DNA from: an uncultured Clostridia bacterium
Lineage (GTDB): Bacteria > Bacillota > Clostridia > Christensenellales > Borkfalkiaceae
Assembly (NCBI GenBank): GCA_934247855.1
Contig: CAKQKA010000093.1
Location: 1-5,746 of the forward strand
Length of the DNA: 5,746 bases
Direction: 5' to 3'
Translations under genes and position numbers: made by a program
Notes under the pieces: generated by a model
The model's input: the letters and a program-made list of their open reading frames with translations, nothing else
What the model was told of the DNA's origin: nothing
Database searches by the model: none
Shown: positions 1-5,673 of the stretch, one piece after another
Layout: every line of letters starts with the position of its first letter
Numbering within the stretch: the first letter of the stretch is position 1

Positions 1-327
1 AACGATTCATTGAACTACGATAGCCTAAAACTCGGCAGCGTCGGAAGTATTTCGGTTATATCGAATCTTTTTCCCAAAATCGAATTTTCTATGCATAAAT
101 GCTATTTTGAAAACGATCAAAAAAGCAAACAGTATAACAATATCCTGCAAAAAGTATGCAAAGTATTCGATAAAACACCAAATCCGATTGCAATAAAATA
201 CGCCTGTTCATTAAAATATGGTTTCAACCCCGAATACCGTCTGCCGCTGACAAAACCGTCGGACGAACAGGCGCGCGCAATAAGCGAAATAACATTACAA
301 TTATTAAAAATAGAGGATAGTTTATGA
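1..327 (+). CDS. dapA: 4-hydroxy-tetrahydrodipicolinate synthase, C-terminal part (5' end outside window)
   Basis: DapA condenses pyruvate with aspartate semialdehyde in the first committed step of diaminopimelate/lysine synthesis in the cytoplasm. Only the last 108 residues are present; the frame is open from base 1, so the true start lies upstream. The fragment begins NDSL, matching the conserved SGDD-type loop. It continues with LGSVGSISVISNLFP, matching the family's LGGxGVISVTAN segment. Near the end it has TPNPIAIKYA and then YRLPLTKPS, which match the PNPIPVK and LRLPxTP blocks of the C-terminal helical region. The Schiff-base lysine and catalytic tyrosine lie upstream and cannot be checked. 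The TGA stop overlaps the ATG of dapB in an ATGA arrangement, so the two genes are co-transcribed and probably translationally coupled. An in-frame TTG at 10 is not a real start, because family homology continues upstream of it. Another member of the DHDPS/NAL aldolase family is possible, but the dapB neighbour makes dapA by far the best call. Confidence 0.93.
   Translation, partial: NDSLNYDSLKLGSVGSISVISNLFPKIEFSMHKCYFENDQKSKQYNNILQKVCKVFDKTPNPIAIKYACSLKYGFNPEYRLPLTKPSDEQARAISEITLQLLKIEDSL
312..317 (+). promoter_or_regulatory. Shine-Dalgarno site of dapB inside the end of dapA
   Basis: The sequence AGAGGA ends six bases before the ATG at 324 and lies within the last dapA codons. Together with the ATGA overlap it fixes the dapB start and fits translational coupling. 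Confidence 0.8.
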
Positions 328-998
328 AAAATTTATTGATATCCGGATTAGGAAACGTCGGCAAATATGTATACTCATCAGCGGGAAACTATGATTTTTT
401 TGTTGCGTGTTGCATAGACAAAGACAAATTCAAAAAGGTCGATTGTCCGATTTATTCGAGTTTCGACGAAGTAAGAGAAAATATAGACGCAGTGATAGAC
501 TTTTCATCCGATCACCTTTGTACAAGCGCGGTCGATTTTGCAATTAAAAACAAGTGCGCATTTTTAAGCGGTACAACGGCGCTATCCGAAAAGACGATAG
601 ATAAAATACAATCTTTATCTCGCAATGCGGCGGTATGCATTTCCGCGAATTTTTCAAAAGGAATGTTACTGCTTTATCAGCTTGCAAAGCACGCAAGCGA
701 AAAGTTGCCCGATTTCGACGGAGAAATAATCGAAGCGCACAACCGATTGAAAAAAGATTTCCCGAGCGGCAGCGCAAAAAAACTGATGGAATATACCGCC
801 ATAACAAAAACGCATTCATTGCGTGGCGGCAATGTTGCGGGTGTTCACTCCGTCTGTTTTTACGGTAAAGGCGAAGAAATAGTAATTACCCACCGCGCAT
901 ATGACAAGTCAGTTTTCGCTGAAGGCGCACTATCAGCGGCAAAAAAATTAATCAAAATGCCCAACGGATTATATAGCGCAGAAGAATTACTTGAGTAA
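324..998 (+). CDS. dapB: 4-hydroxy-tetrahydrodipicolinate reductase, compact form
   Basis: DapB reduces the DapA product with NAD(P)H to tetrahydrodipicolinate, the second step of the DAP/lysine branch. The N-terminal Rossmann segment has GLGNVGK (residues 8-14). D32-K33 follows the second beta strand, where E. coli has E38-R39, so use of both NADH and NADPH is plausible (inference). IDFSS (58-62), SGTT (82-85) and ANFSKGM (108-114) match the family's FDFT, GTTG and ANFSxG blocks. The signature is EAHNRLKKDFPSGSA (137-151), against EAHHRHKVDAPSGTA in E. coli: the catalytic H139 and K143 are kept, but the second His is Asn140. RGGNVAGVH (167-175) and ITHRAYDKSVFAEGAL (188-203) form the tetramerisation/substrate domain. 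At 224 residues the protein is short compared with about 245-273 for typical members. Roughly 25 residues are missing between PSGSA and RGG. The start is fixed by an AGAGGA site and the overlap with dapA. The product is probably functional but has a trimmed domain. Confidence 0.95.
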   Translation: MKNLLISGLGNVGKYVYSSAGNYDFFVACCIDKDKFKKVDCPIYSSFDEVRENIDAVIDFSSDHLCTSAVDFAIKNKCAFLSGTTALSEKTIDKIQSLSRNAAVCISANFSKGMLLLYQLAKHASEKLPDFDGEIIEAHNRLKKDFPSGSAKKLMEYTAITKTHSLRGGNVAGVHSVCFYGKGEEIVITHRAYDKSVFAEGALSAAKKLIKMPNGLYSAEELLE

Positions 999-1020
999 CA
1001 AAAAGATTTTGCATAAACGT

Positions 1021-1074
1021 AAAAAGAATGAAAATTGCCGATTAAAAGCGCATTTTTCGTTCTTTTTATATTTT
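1021..1074. terminator. Bidirectional intrinsic terminator between dapB and the M16 peptidase gene
   Basis: Bases 1021-1038 pair with 1050-1067: an A5 run pairs with a T5 run, followed by GAATGAAAA against TTTTCGTTC with one G-U pair, one T-T mismatch, and a closing TGC/GCA. The loop is 11 bases. A T-rich tail (to 1074) follows on the plus strand. The T5 that closes the arm on the minus strand serves the convergent gene. The site begins 22 bases after the dapB stop and ends just before the peptidase stop, as expected for a terminator shared by converging operons. Confidence 0.8.
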
Positions 1075-1090
1075 GCGAATTGCATAAATT

Positions 1091-2329
1091 TTATTCTAAA
1101 GGTTTGACGTTTTTCCCTACAATCGCCGTAGCATATTTTTCCAAGGAATAGTATTTGCGGGCAATCTCGTTAACCTGAACCAAAGAAAGCTCGGATACGG
1201 TCTTTAAATCCTTATCGATATCAAAGACTTCACCGGTCAGCAAAAGGCGTTTCCCTTGCGAAATCATAACGCTTGACATATTTTCACGCGATAAAACCGT
1301 CGAACCTTTTATTTGCTCTTTTGCCCTGTTTAACTCATTCTCGGTTATACCGTTTTTCCCGAAAGATTTCAGTTCCGAAAGCAAACAATCGTACGAGGTC
1401 TGACGTTTCGACGGATTAACGCCTGCATACACACACATAACGCCTAAATCCCTATATGATGACAAATAGGAATAAACGGCATAAGCAAGTCCGAGTTTTT
1501 CACGAACCGTCTGGAATAATCTGCTGCTCATCCCTCCGCCGAGAATTGCGTTAAGGCAAATCAAAGCAAAGCGGTCTTGCGATTGAATTTCGACGCCGGG
1601 AAAGCCGATAGCTATGTGGTTTTGTTCAATAGCTTTTTCGGCAGCTAACCTTCCGCAAAGGCATTCCCCGTTATGCTGCGGAAAAATTGTTTTTTCGCAA
1701 GCCCCCTCCGTCGGCATATACTTTTCTACAAGCTCACAAGCCTGTCGGATAGTAACATTCCCGGCAAATGACACTACAATATTCGACGGCTTATAATACT
1801 TTGCTTTGTAGGCATTTATATCATCTTTGGTAAAACGGTTTACGTTTTCCAGACTGCCGAGGATCGTCGCGCCGAATCCTTCGCATCCGAAGTATGACCT
1901 TGCAAGAAGATCAAGACAAAGATCGTCGGGAGAATCTTCGGTCATATTTATTTCTTCTATTATAACCCCGCGCTCTTTATCCAACTCTTCGTCCGGATAA
2001 ACCGAATTGCAAAACAAATCGGACAATATTTCAAAACTGTCCTCGGTGTGTTCGTCGGTACATTTTACATAATAGCAAGTCATATCTTTACTTGTAAAAG
2101 CATCGATTTGCGCCCCTATACCGTCAATCGAATCGGATATTTCAAAAGACGAACGTTTAGCCGTCCCTTTAAAATTAACGTGCTCGATAAAATGCGAAAT
2201 GCCGTTTTCATTCGGAGTTTCGCAATTACTGCCAACGCCGACAAGTATTCCCATACTGACCGAACGTACAAAACTGTTATATTCTACAACAACTTTCAAT
2301 CCGTTAGGATATTCTTTTATATTAATCAT
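1091..2329 (-). CDS. mlpA: M16 family zinc metallopeptidase (MlpA/YmxG-like)
   Basis: This is a 412-residue peptidase of the pitrilysin/mitochondrial-processing-peptidase family (M16B). The inverted zinc motif HFIEH is at 46-50 within GISHFIEHVNFKGT. The third zinc ligand is probably E126 in ERGVIIEEI, about 75 residues on, as in the family. The second half carries GGGMSSRLFQTVREKLGLAY (264-283) with R276 and Y283, the Arg/Tyr pair that completes the active site. One chain therefore has both halves, and related bacterial M16B enzymes work as homodimers. There is no signal peptide, so it should be cytoplasmic and cleave peptides or unfolded segments; the substrate is unknown. The ATG at 2329 is chosen because AGGAAGG lies five bases upstream and the family's N-terminal motif PNGLKVV starts shortly after. 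A TTG at 2365 would overlap the upstream gene and has less support. The gene starts 20 bases after the stop of the YlxY-like gene, in the same operon order as ylxY-mlpA in Bacillus subtilis. Confidence 0.92.
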   Translation of the reverse strand: MINIKEYPNGLKVVVEYNSFVRSVSMGILVGVGSNCETPNENGISHFIEHVNFKGTAKRSSFEISDSIDGIGAQIDAFTSKDMTCYYVKCTDEHTEDSFEILSDLFCNSVYPDEELDKERGVIIEEINMTEDSPDDLCLDLLARSYFGCEGFGATILGSLENVNRFTKDDINAYKAKYYKPSNIVVSFAGNVTIRQACELVEKYMPTEGACEKTIFPQHNGECLCGRLAAEKAIEQNHIAIGFPGVEIQSQDRFALICLNAILGGGMSSRLFQTVREKLGLAYAVYSYLSSYRDLGVMCVYAGVNPSKRQTSYDCLLSELKSFGKNGITENELNRAKEQIKGSTVLSRENMSSVMISQGKRLLLTGEVFDIDKDLKTVSELSLVQVNEIARKYYSLEKYATAIVGKNVKPLE

Positions 2330-2334
2330 ATGTA

Positions 2335-2341
2335 CCTTCCT
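2335..2341 (-). promoter_or_regulatory. Shine-Dalgarno site setting the M16 peptidase start
   Basis: On the minus strand AGGAAGG lies five bases before the ATG at 2329, inside the 20-base gap after the preceding stop codon. This favours the ATG over the in-frame TTG at 2365. Confidence 0.8.
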
Positions 2342-2349
2342 GTTCAGGT

Positions 2350-3087
2350 TTATTCGGACAAGCAATCGGAAACGGTAGAAACTACAAATCCTGCGGATAC
2401 GTAATAATCGAGAATATCGGGCAGCGCGTCGAGCGTATGTCCGAACGGATGCATTAGAACAAAATCTCCGCCCCGAATGTCCTTTGTCGCTCTATTATAA
2501 ACACTTTTTTTCGTTCTGTCAAGCCAATCTATCGTATCTTTCGACCACATTATCGCAACGTAACCGAGGTCTTTACATGCTTTTAATGTTGTTGATGAAA
2601 AAGCACCTGACGGCGGCGCAAAAAGCGTAGTATCCACGCCCGTCATCGATAATATCACATCGTGGGTGTTTTTCATTTCGGAGACATTGGACGCATAGTT
2701 TAATTTGTCCATATCTTTGTGAAAAAAACCATGATTTCCGATTTCATGACCTGTTTCGTAAAGCGATTTTATCAAATCGGGGTAATCGTCGGCAAAGCAA
2801 CCGCCGAAAAAGAAAGTCGCGCGGAAATTATATTTTTCCAATGTTTTCGCAATCTCGTTGATAACGTCGGCACCTTCATAACAATTAAACATCAACGCAA
2901 CTTTATTCGATTTTCTATTTCCGAAATAAACCGGCTCGTTTTTACCCGTACTTACGGTCACGGCAACTTTGTCCGCACCGAAACAAATCGTCGCAACAAC
3001 GACAATAAGCACACAAATAATTATTGCCGAAATTCTTCTTAATAAAAGTAAAGAACAATTCGGTTTAAAAACGGTTTTTTTCGACAT
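2350..3087 (-). CDS. ylxY: Membrane-anchored NodB/polysaccharide deacetylase-like protein (YlxY-like), degenerate active site
   Basis: This 245-residue protein has a basic N-terminus, a single hydrophobic segment (about residues 19-37, probably an uncleaved anchor or signal peptide), and an extracytoplasmic NodB-type domain. The usual TFDD motif is replaced by MFNC (66-69), so the catalytic-base and metal-binding aspartates are Asn68 and Cys69. RATFFFGG (89-96) is typical. The two metal histidines remain as H119 and H123 in GHEIGNHGFFHKDM. APPSGAF (157-163) stands in for the R-PP-GAY motif without its arginine. WSKDTIDW (181-188) and VLMHPFG (210-216) match motifs 4 and 5. Related YlxY proteins of Bacillus also have an altered first motif, so loss of classical deacetylase activity is plausible but untested. 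The ATG at 3087 has TAAAGG eight bases upstream; a TTG at 3123 has no such site. It is the first gene of the unit with the M16 peptidase. YlxY is the closest family I recognise; PdaB-like is the main alternative. Confidence 0.85.
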   Translation of the reverse strand: MSKKTVFKPNCSLLLLRRISAIIICVLIVVVATICFGADKVAVTVSTGKNEPVYFGNRKSNKVALMFNCYEGADVINEIAKTLEKYNFRATFFFGGCFADDYPDLIKSLYETGHEIGNHGFFHKDMDKLNYASNVSEMKNTHDVILSMTGVDTTLFAPPSGAFSSTTLKACKDLGYVAIMWSKDTIDWLDRTKKSVYNRATKDIRGGDFVLMHPFGHTLDALPDILDYYVSAGFVVSTVSDCLSE

Positions 3088-3095
3088 ATAAAATA

Positions 3096-3101
3096 CCTTT
3101 A
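3096..3101 (-). promoter_or_regulatory. Shine-Dalgarno site setting the YlxY-like start
   Basis: TAAAGG on the minus strand is eight bases before the ATG at 3087. No purine-rich site precedes the alternative TTG at 3123, so the longer N-terminus is unlikely. Confidence 0.7.
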
Positions 3102-3128
3102 CAAAATACTTTATGCCGAACAAAACTT

Positions 3129-3157
3129 ATTATGAGCAAAATGATAATTGTTAACAA
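3129..3157 (-). promoter_or_regulatory. Probable sigma-A promoter for the ylxY-mlpA unit
   Basis: Reading the minus strand, TTGTTA (3157-3152) and CATAAT (3134-3129) are separated by 17 bases, giving a predicted start near 3122 and a leader of about 35 bases. The -35 lies in a perfect palindrome TTGTTAACAA (3148-3157) and overlaps the T-tract of the upstream terminator. The placement immediately before an operon supports it. Confidence 0.55.
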
Positions 3158-3179
3158 AAAAGCCGTCGTTTAACGCGGC
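3156..3179 (-). terminator. Intrinsic terminator of the YitT pair
   Basis: On the minus strand GCCG (3179-3176) pairs with CGGC (3165-3162) and CGT (3175-3173) pairs with ACG (3169-3167). There is one bulged A (3166) and a three-base loop. Six T residues (3161-3156) follow directly. The hairpin begins 12 bases after the stop codon of the second YitT gene. Confidence 0.8.
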
Positions 3180-3191
3180 AGCCAAAATGTT

Positions 3192-4103
3192 TTATTTTTT
3201 GAATTTGCCGAATACTTCGTTTACATGCGTAAAACTCGAAAACGTATTCGGATATTCTTTCAGAATTCGCATCATATTTGACAACTCACGTTTTCTGATA
3301 ATGCAAACAACCATATATTTATCTTGGTTTGAATACATTCCGTGAACCGAAACTTCGGTAACGCCATGTTTCAGTTCGCTCATCAATCGTTTAGCTATAC
3401 TTTCGGGTTCTTCGGTTATTATTTCAAACTTATAACCGTCTTTCGTACCCTTAAGGCATTTATCGACAACGACATCGGCAATAAAAAGATTTATAAAAGT
3501 ACATATAACGGAAGAAATACTGCTGTTAAACTGAAAATAAGCCAAAATTATTACGCTTGCGTCCATTGCAAAGGAAAGCCATGCAATGTTTGCCGACGGA
3601 TTCCAATGCTTTATCAATGCAGAAAGCGCATACGTGCCGCCCGACGCACCATGACGCATAATTTGCACCGAATAACCGATACCTGTAACAACGCCTGCGG
3701 CAATAGCCGCATAAATACGTTCCCAAGGCGCAAAATTGATTTCTATAGCACCCAGGAATTTATCGAACAAAGAAAGCACTACGGCTTGAGTTATCGCATA
3801 AACGGATAAAATTATACCTAATCTTTTATCGACAAAAATTGCCTCGAGTATAAAAATAGGAATGTTTAAAATTAACAGGAAAACTCCCCAACCGAGTTTT
3901 TTATCCGTCCAAAGGCTGAATATTTTTGCAAGCCCCGTAATGCCGCCCGGCACAAATTCTACCGAATCATTTGCAAAAACATGCAAGCCGAGAGCAACGA
4001 TCGAAGCCGCGAGCATACTTATACCGATATCGACAATCCACTTAGAAATCGTGTTTTTCGACGACCGTTCGCCCGAATTTATGTTCTGAATATTTTTTTC
4101 CAT
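3192..4103 (-). CDS. YitT family membrane protein with C-terminal DUF2179 domain (second of tandem pair)
   Basis: This 303-residue integral membrane protein belongs to the YitT/DUF2179 family, whose biochemical role is not firmly established. A polar N-terminal tail of about 20 residues precedes roughly five or six hydrophobic segments, the clearest at about 22-44, 72-91, 97-113, 129-147, 172-190 and 195-213. The family's PGG-TGL loop is present as VPGGITGLAKI (51-61), and the ASGG loop as HGASGGTYAL (151-160). After residue 223 comes the soluble DUF2179 domain. It starts YKFEIITEEPESIA and contains KHGVTEVSVHGMY and MVVCIIRKREL before ending in a lysine-rich VNEVFGKFKK. The ATG at 4103 has a strong GAGGGG site five bases upstream, only 12 bases after the preceding YitT stop, so the two are one operon. 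A transport or sensing role is possible, but nothing in the sequence names a substrate. No gene symbol is safe because Firmicutes often carry several paralogues. Confidence 0.9.
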   Translation of the reverse strand: MEKNIQNINSGERSSKNTISKWIVDIGISMLAASIVALGLHVFANDSVEFVPGGITGLAKIFSLWTDKKLGWGVFLLILNIPIFILEAIFVDKRLGIILSVYAITQAVVLSLFDKFLGAIEINFAPWERIYAAIAAGVVTGIGYSVQIMRHGASGGTYALSALIKHWNPSANIAWLSFAMDASVIILAYFQFNSSISSVICTFINLFIADVVVDKCLKGTKDGYKFEIITEEPESIAKRLMSELKHGVTEVSVHGMYSNQDKYMVVCIIRKRELSNMMRILKEYPNTFSSFTHVNEVFGKFKK

Positions 4104-4108
4104 TGTTA

Positions 4109-4114
4109 CCCCTC
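4109..4114 (-). promoter_or_regulatory. Strong Shine-Dalgarno site of the second YitT gene
   Basis: GAGGGG on the minus strand sits five bases before the ATG at 4103 and directly after the stop codon of the upstream YitT gene (4118-4116). This allows independent re-initiation on the shared transcript. Confidence 0.8.
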
Positions 4115-4115
4115 G

Positions 4116-5006
4116 CTATTTTGCGATATCGTCTTTGTTACGGCGGAAATTACCCGCAACATTGTTTACGTCCGTGCAATAAACAAAAACATGCTCATGA
4201 CTTTCCAAAATCTTCAAAAATTCGGGAACTTGTCTTGTATTTACAACACAAAGAATCATTGAACGCTCAGTACCCGTAAACATCCCCTTACCCGTTAACA
4301 CGGTCGCGCCATGCTTTAAATGCTTTAAAATATCTTCCTTTAATTCATACGGATTATCGGTAACGATTTTAAACTCTACCGCATTACGGACGTTATGCAT
4401 AAGCGCGGCAGCTGCTTTTTCAAAAACAAACATCTGAATGACGGAAAGCAGTATAGCTTCTATATTTTTACCGTACACAAAATACGATATACCTATAATC
4501 ACATAACAAATTAAAGTAATATATCTTTCAAAGTTAACATACGGATTCTTCTTTTGAATAATACCGGCAATAATATCCACACCGCCCGACGACGCACCGA
4601 TTTTTAAAAGTATGCCTGTACGCGCACCCAAAAGCGCGCCCGAAAATATTGCGGCAATCAGTTTATCCCCCGAAGCGGGATACGCACCGATTATCGAATT
4701 TAGATCGATCGTTTGAAACAAAAGCAGGAACCCCGACGAGAAAAATAAACAAATCAGCGTATAAATACTGAATTTTTTATCTAAAAAAATAAAAGAACAA
4801 ATTATTAGCGGAACATTTATCGCAAACATTATATACGCCGAATAATCCGTACTTTTAGTAAAAATAATCGACAGCATCGTCGCAACGCCGTCGATACCTA
4901 TCGGCGCAAACGAAAAGGGATATACAAAATAGTAGATCCCGAACGATGACAACAAACTTGCAAAAATAATATATATGATCGATATAAAAATCTTTTTTTT
5001 AGTCAT
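4116..5006 (-). CDS. YitT family membrane protein with C-terminal DUF2179 domain (first of tandem pair)
   Basis: This 296-residue paralogue has the same architecture as its downstream neighbour: a short basic MTKKK start, about five or six hydrophobic segments (clearest at 6-28, 56-75, 79-99, 112-130, 161-178 and 182-198), then a soluble DUF2179 domain from about residue 211. The membrane part keeps the GASSGGVDIIAGII loop (137-150), close to the family consensus. The first loop has diverged to APIGIDGVATML (34-45), so the PGG signature is not intact. The DUF2179 part contains VEFKIVTDNPYEL, KHGATVLTGKGMF and MILCVVNTRQV and ends in VNNVAGNFRR plus a charged tail. The ATG at 5006 is chosen because TAGGA lies just upstream and it places the basic residues directly before the first membrane segment. 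A TTG at 5051 would start near the predicted transcription start. The function is unknown, and the two paralogues may form a complex or differ in specificity (inference). Confidence 0.9.
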   Translation of the reverse strand: MTKKKIFISIIYIIFASLLSSFGIYYFVYPFSFAPIGIDGVATMLSIIFTKSTDYSAYIMFAINVPLIICSFIFLDKKFSIYTLICLFFSSGFLLLFQTIDLNSIIGAYPASGDKLIAAIFSGALLGARTGILLKIGASSGGVDIIAGIIQKKNPYVNFERYITLICYVIIGISYFVYGKNIEAILLSVIQMFVFEKAAAALMHNVRNAVEFKIVTDNPYELKEDILKHLKHGATVLTGKGMFTGTERSMILCVVNTRQVPEFLKILESHEHVFVYCTDVNNVAGNFRRNKDDIAK

Positions 5007-5011
5007 ATTTA

Positions 5012-5016
5012 TCCTA
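5012..5016 (-). promoter_or_regulatory. Shine-Dalgarno site setting the first YitT start
   Basis: TAGGA on the minus strand lies five bases before the ATG at 5006 and favours it over the in-frame TTG at 5051. Confidence 0.65.
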
Positions 5017-5056
5017 TCATCGTGCCAGCCGAAAAAGCATTTGCGCAACAAATAAA

Positions 5057-5085
5057 ATTATACTCCGCAATGCAAAAAAAAACAA
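5057..5085 (-). promoter_or_regulatory. Probable sigma-A promoter for the YitT pair
   Basis: On the minus strand a perfect TATAAT (5062-5057) follows TTGTTT (5085-5080) with 17 bases between them. Transcription should start near 5050, giving a leader of about 44 bases. A run of nine T residues lies across the -35/spacer. The site is in the 120-base gap after rnhA, and I see no strong terminator hairpin there, so some readthrough from rnhA is possible. Confidence 0.65.
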
Positions 5086-5126
5086 ATAAATTAAAGGCTT
5101 TTTCTTAAATCAGACAAGCAATGCGC

Positions 5127-5594
5127 TCAATTGCCGGCATCGCTGTTTTCAGCAGGCGGGAACTTACCGACCTCTTTTCGAGCCAACGCATCGCATCTAT
5201 TATTATATTCATCATCGGCATGCCCTTTGACTTTTACAAACTTTACGTCGTGGCGCGAAAGCAAAGCATCCAATTCTTCCCATAATTCGCGATTTTTTAC
5301 AGGCTTTTTATCGGCTGTACGAAAGCCGTTAATCTTCCAGTTTCTAAGCCATCCCTGCTCGACGGCATTAACTACATATGCAGAATCGCTGTGCAATTCG
5401 ACATTGCATTTTTCTTTCAACGCTTTGAGCGATTCAACAACTGCCGTCAGCTCCATAACATTGTTTGTAGTTAACGCTTCGCCACCCGACAATTCTTTTT
5501 CGGCTTTACCGTATCTGAGTATCGCAGCCCACCCGCCGGGACCGGGATTATACGAACACGCGCCGTCCGTCCATATCAAAACTTTTTTCAACAT
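5127..5594 (-). CDS. rnhA: Ribonuclease HI
   Basis: RNase HI cuts the RNA strand of RNA-DNA hybrids, removing R-loops and helping clear primers in the cytoplasm. The 155-residue product has the usual length of the E. coli-type enzyme and the full catalytic set: D10 in WTDGAC, E48 in TNNVMEL, D70 in LHSDSAYV, and D135 in NNRCDALAR. The loop histidine is H125 in VKGHAD. GWLRNWKINGFRTADKKPVKN (81-101) is the basic handle that grips the hybrid, and GPGGWAAIL (18-26) is the first strand region. The ATG at 5594 has GAGG four bases upstream and gives an N-terminus in register with E. coli. The last dozen residues form a short polar tail. The gene stands alone, head to head with tRNA-Trp. I found no convincing -35/-10 pair of its own, apart from a possible shared -10 in the tRNA promoter. 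Confidence 0.96.
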   Translation of the reverse strand: MLKKVLIWTDGACSYNPGPGGWAAILRYGKAEKELSGGEALTTNNVMELTAVVESLKALKEKCNVELHSDSAYVVNAVEQGWLRNWKINGFRTADKKPVKNRELWEELDALLSRHDVKFVKVKGHADDEYNNRCDALARKEVGKFPPAENSDAGN

Positions 5595-5631
5595 ATTTCC
5601 TCAAAATTACTTAGAATGCCGAGCATTTTAT

Positions 5632-5660
5632 TTGACTTATACTGTCCGATGTTATATAAT
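5632..5660 (+). promoter_or_regulatory. Strong sigma-A promoter of tRNA-Trp
   Basis: TTGACT (5632-5637) and a perfect TATAAT (5655-5660) are separated by exactly 17 bases. Transcription should begin around 5667, only about seven bases before the mature tRNA 5' end. The near-consensus match fits a stable-RNA promoter. Confidence 0.88.
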
Positions 5661-5673
5661 AGTATTCGCTTTT

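Noticed and set aside
544..868. Overlapping open frames on both strands inside dapB
   Set aside because: They coincide with the conserved DapB core; their Arg- and Cys-rich translations look like out-of-frame reading.
2048..2404. Plus-strand open frame spanning the mlpA/ylxY junction
   Set aside because: It overlaps two convincing minus-strand genes and their ribosome site, with no domain of its own.
3342..3809. Plus-strand open frame of 155 codons opposite the second YitT gene
   Set aside because: It is antisense to a clear membrane protein gene, its translation is low in complexity and Arg/Asn-rich, and it has no family resemblance.
5007..5051. Longer first YitT protein starting at TTG 5051
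   Set aside because: The predicted transcription start is near 5050, and a ribosome site lies before the ATG at 5006. The extra residues do not match the family.
5071..5126. Terminator for rnhA from the T9 run and GCAAT/ATTGC elements after the stop
   Set aside because: The small GCAAT/ATTGC stem spans the stop codon and is not followed by T residues. The T9 run has no GC-rich hairpin before it, so a true intrinsic terminator cannot be supported. GCAATGC at 5118-5124 and 5067-5073 is a chance-length direct repeat.
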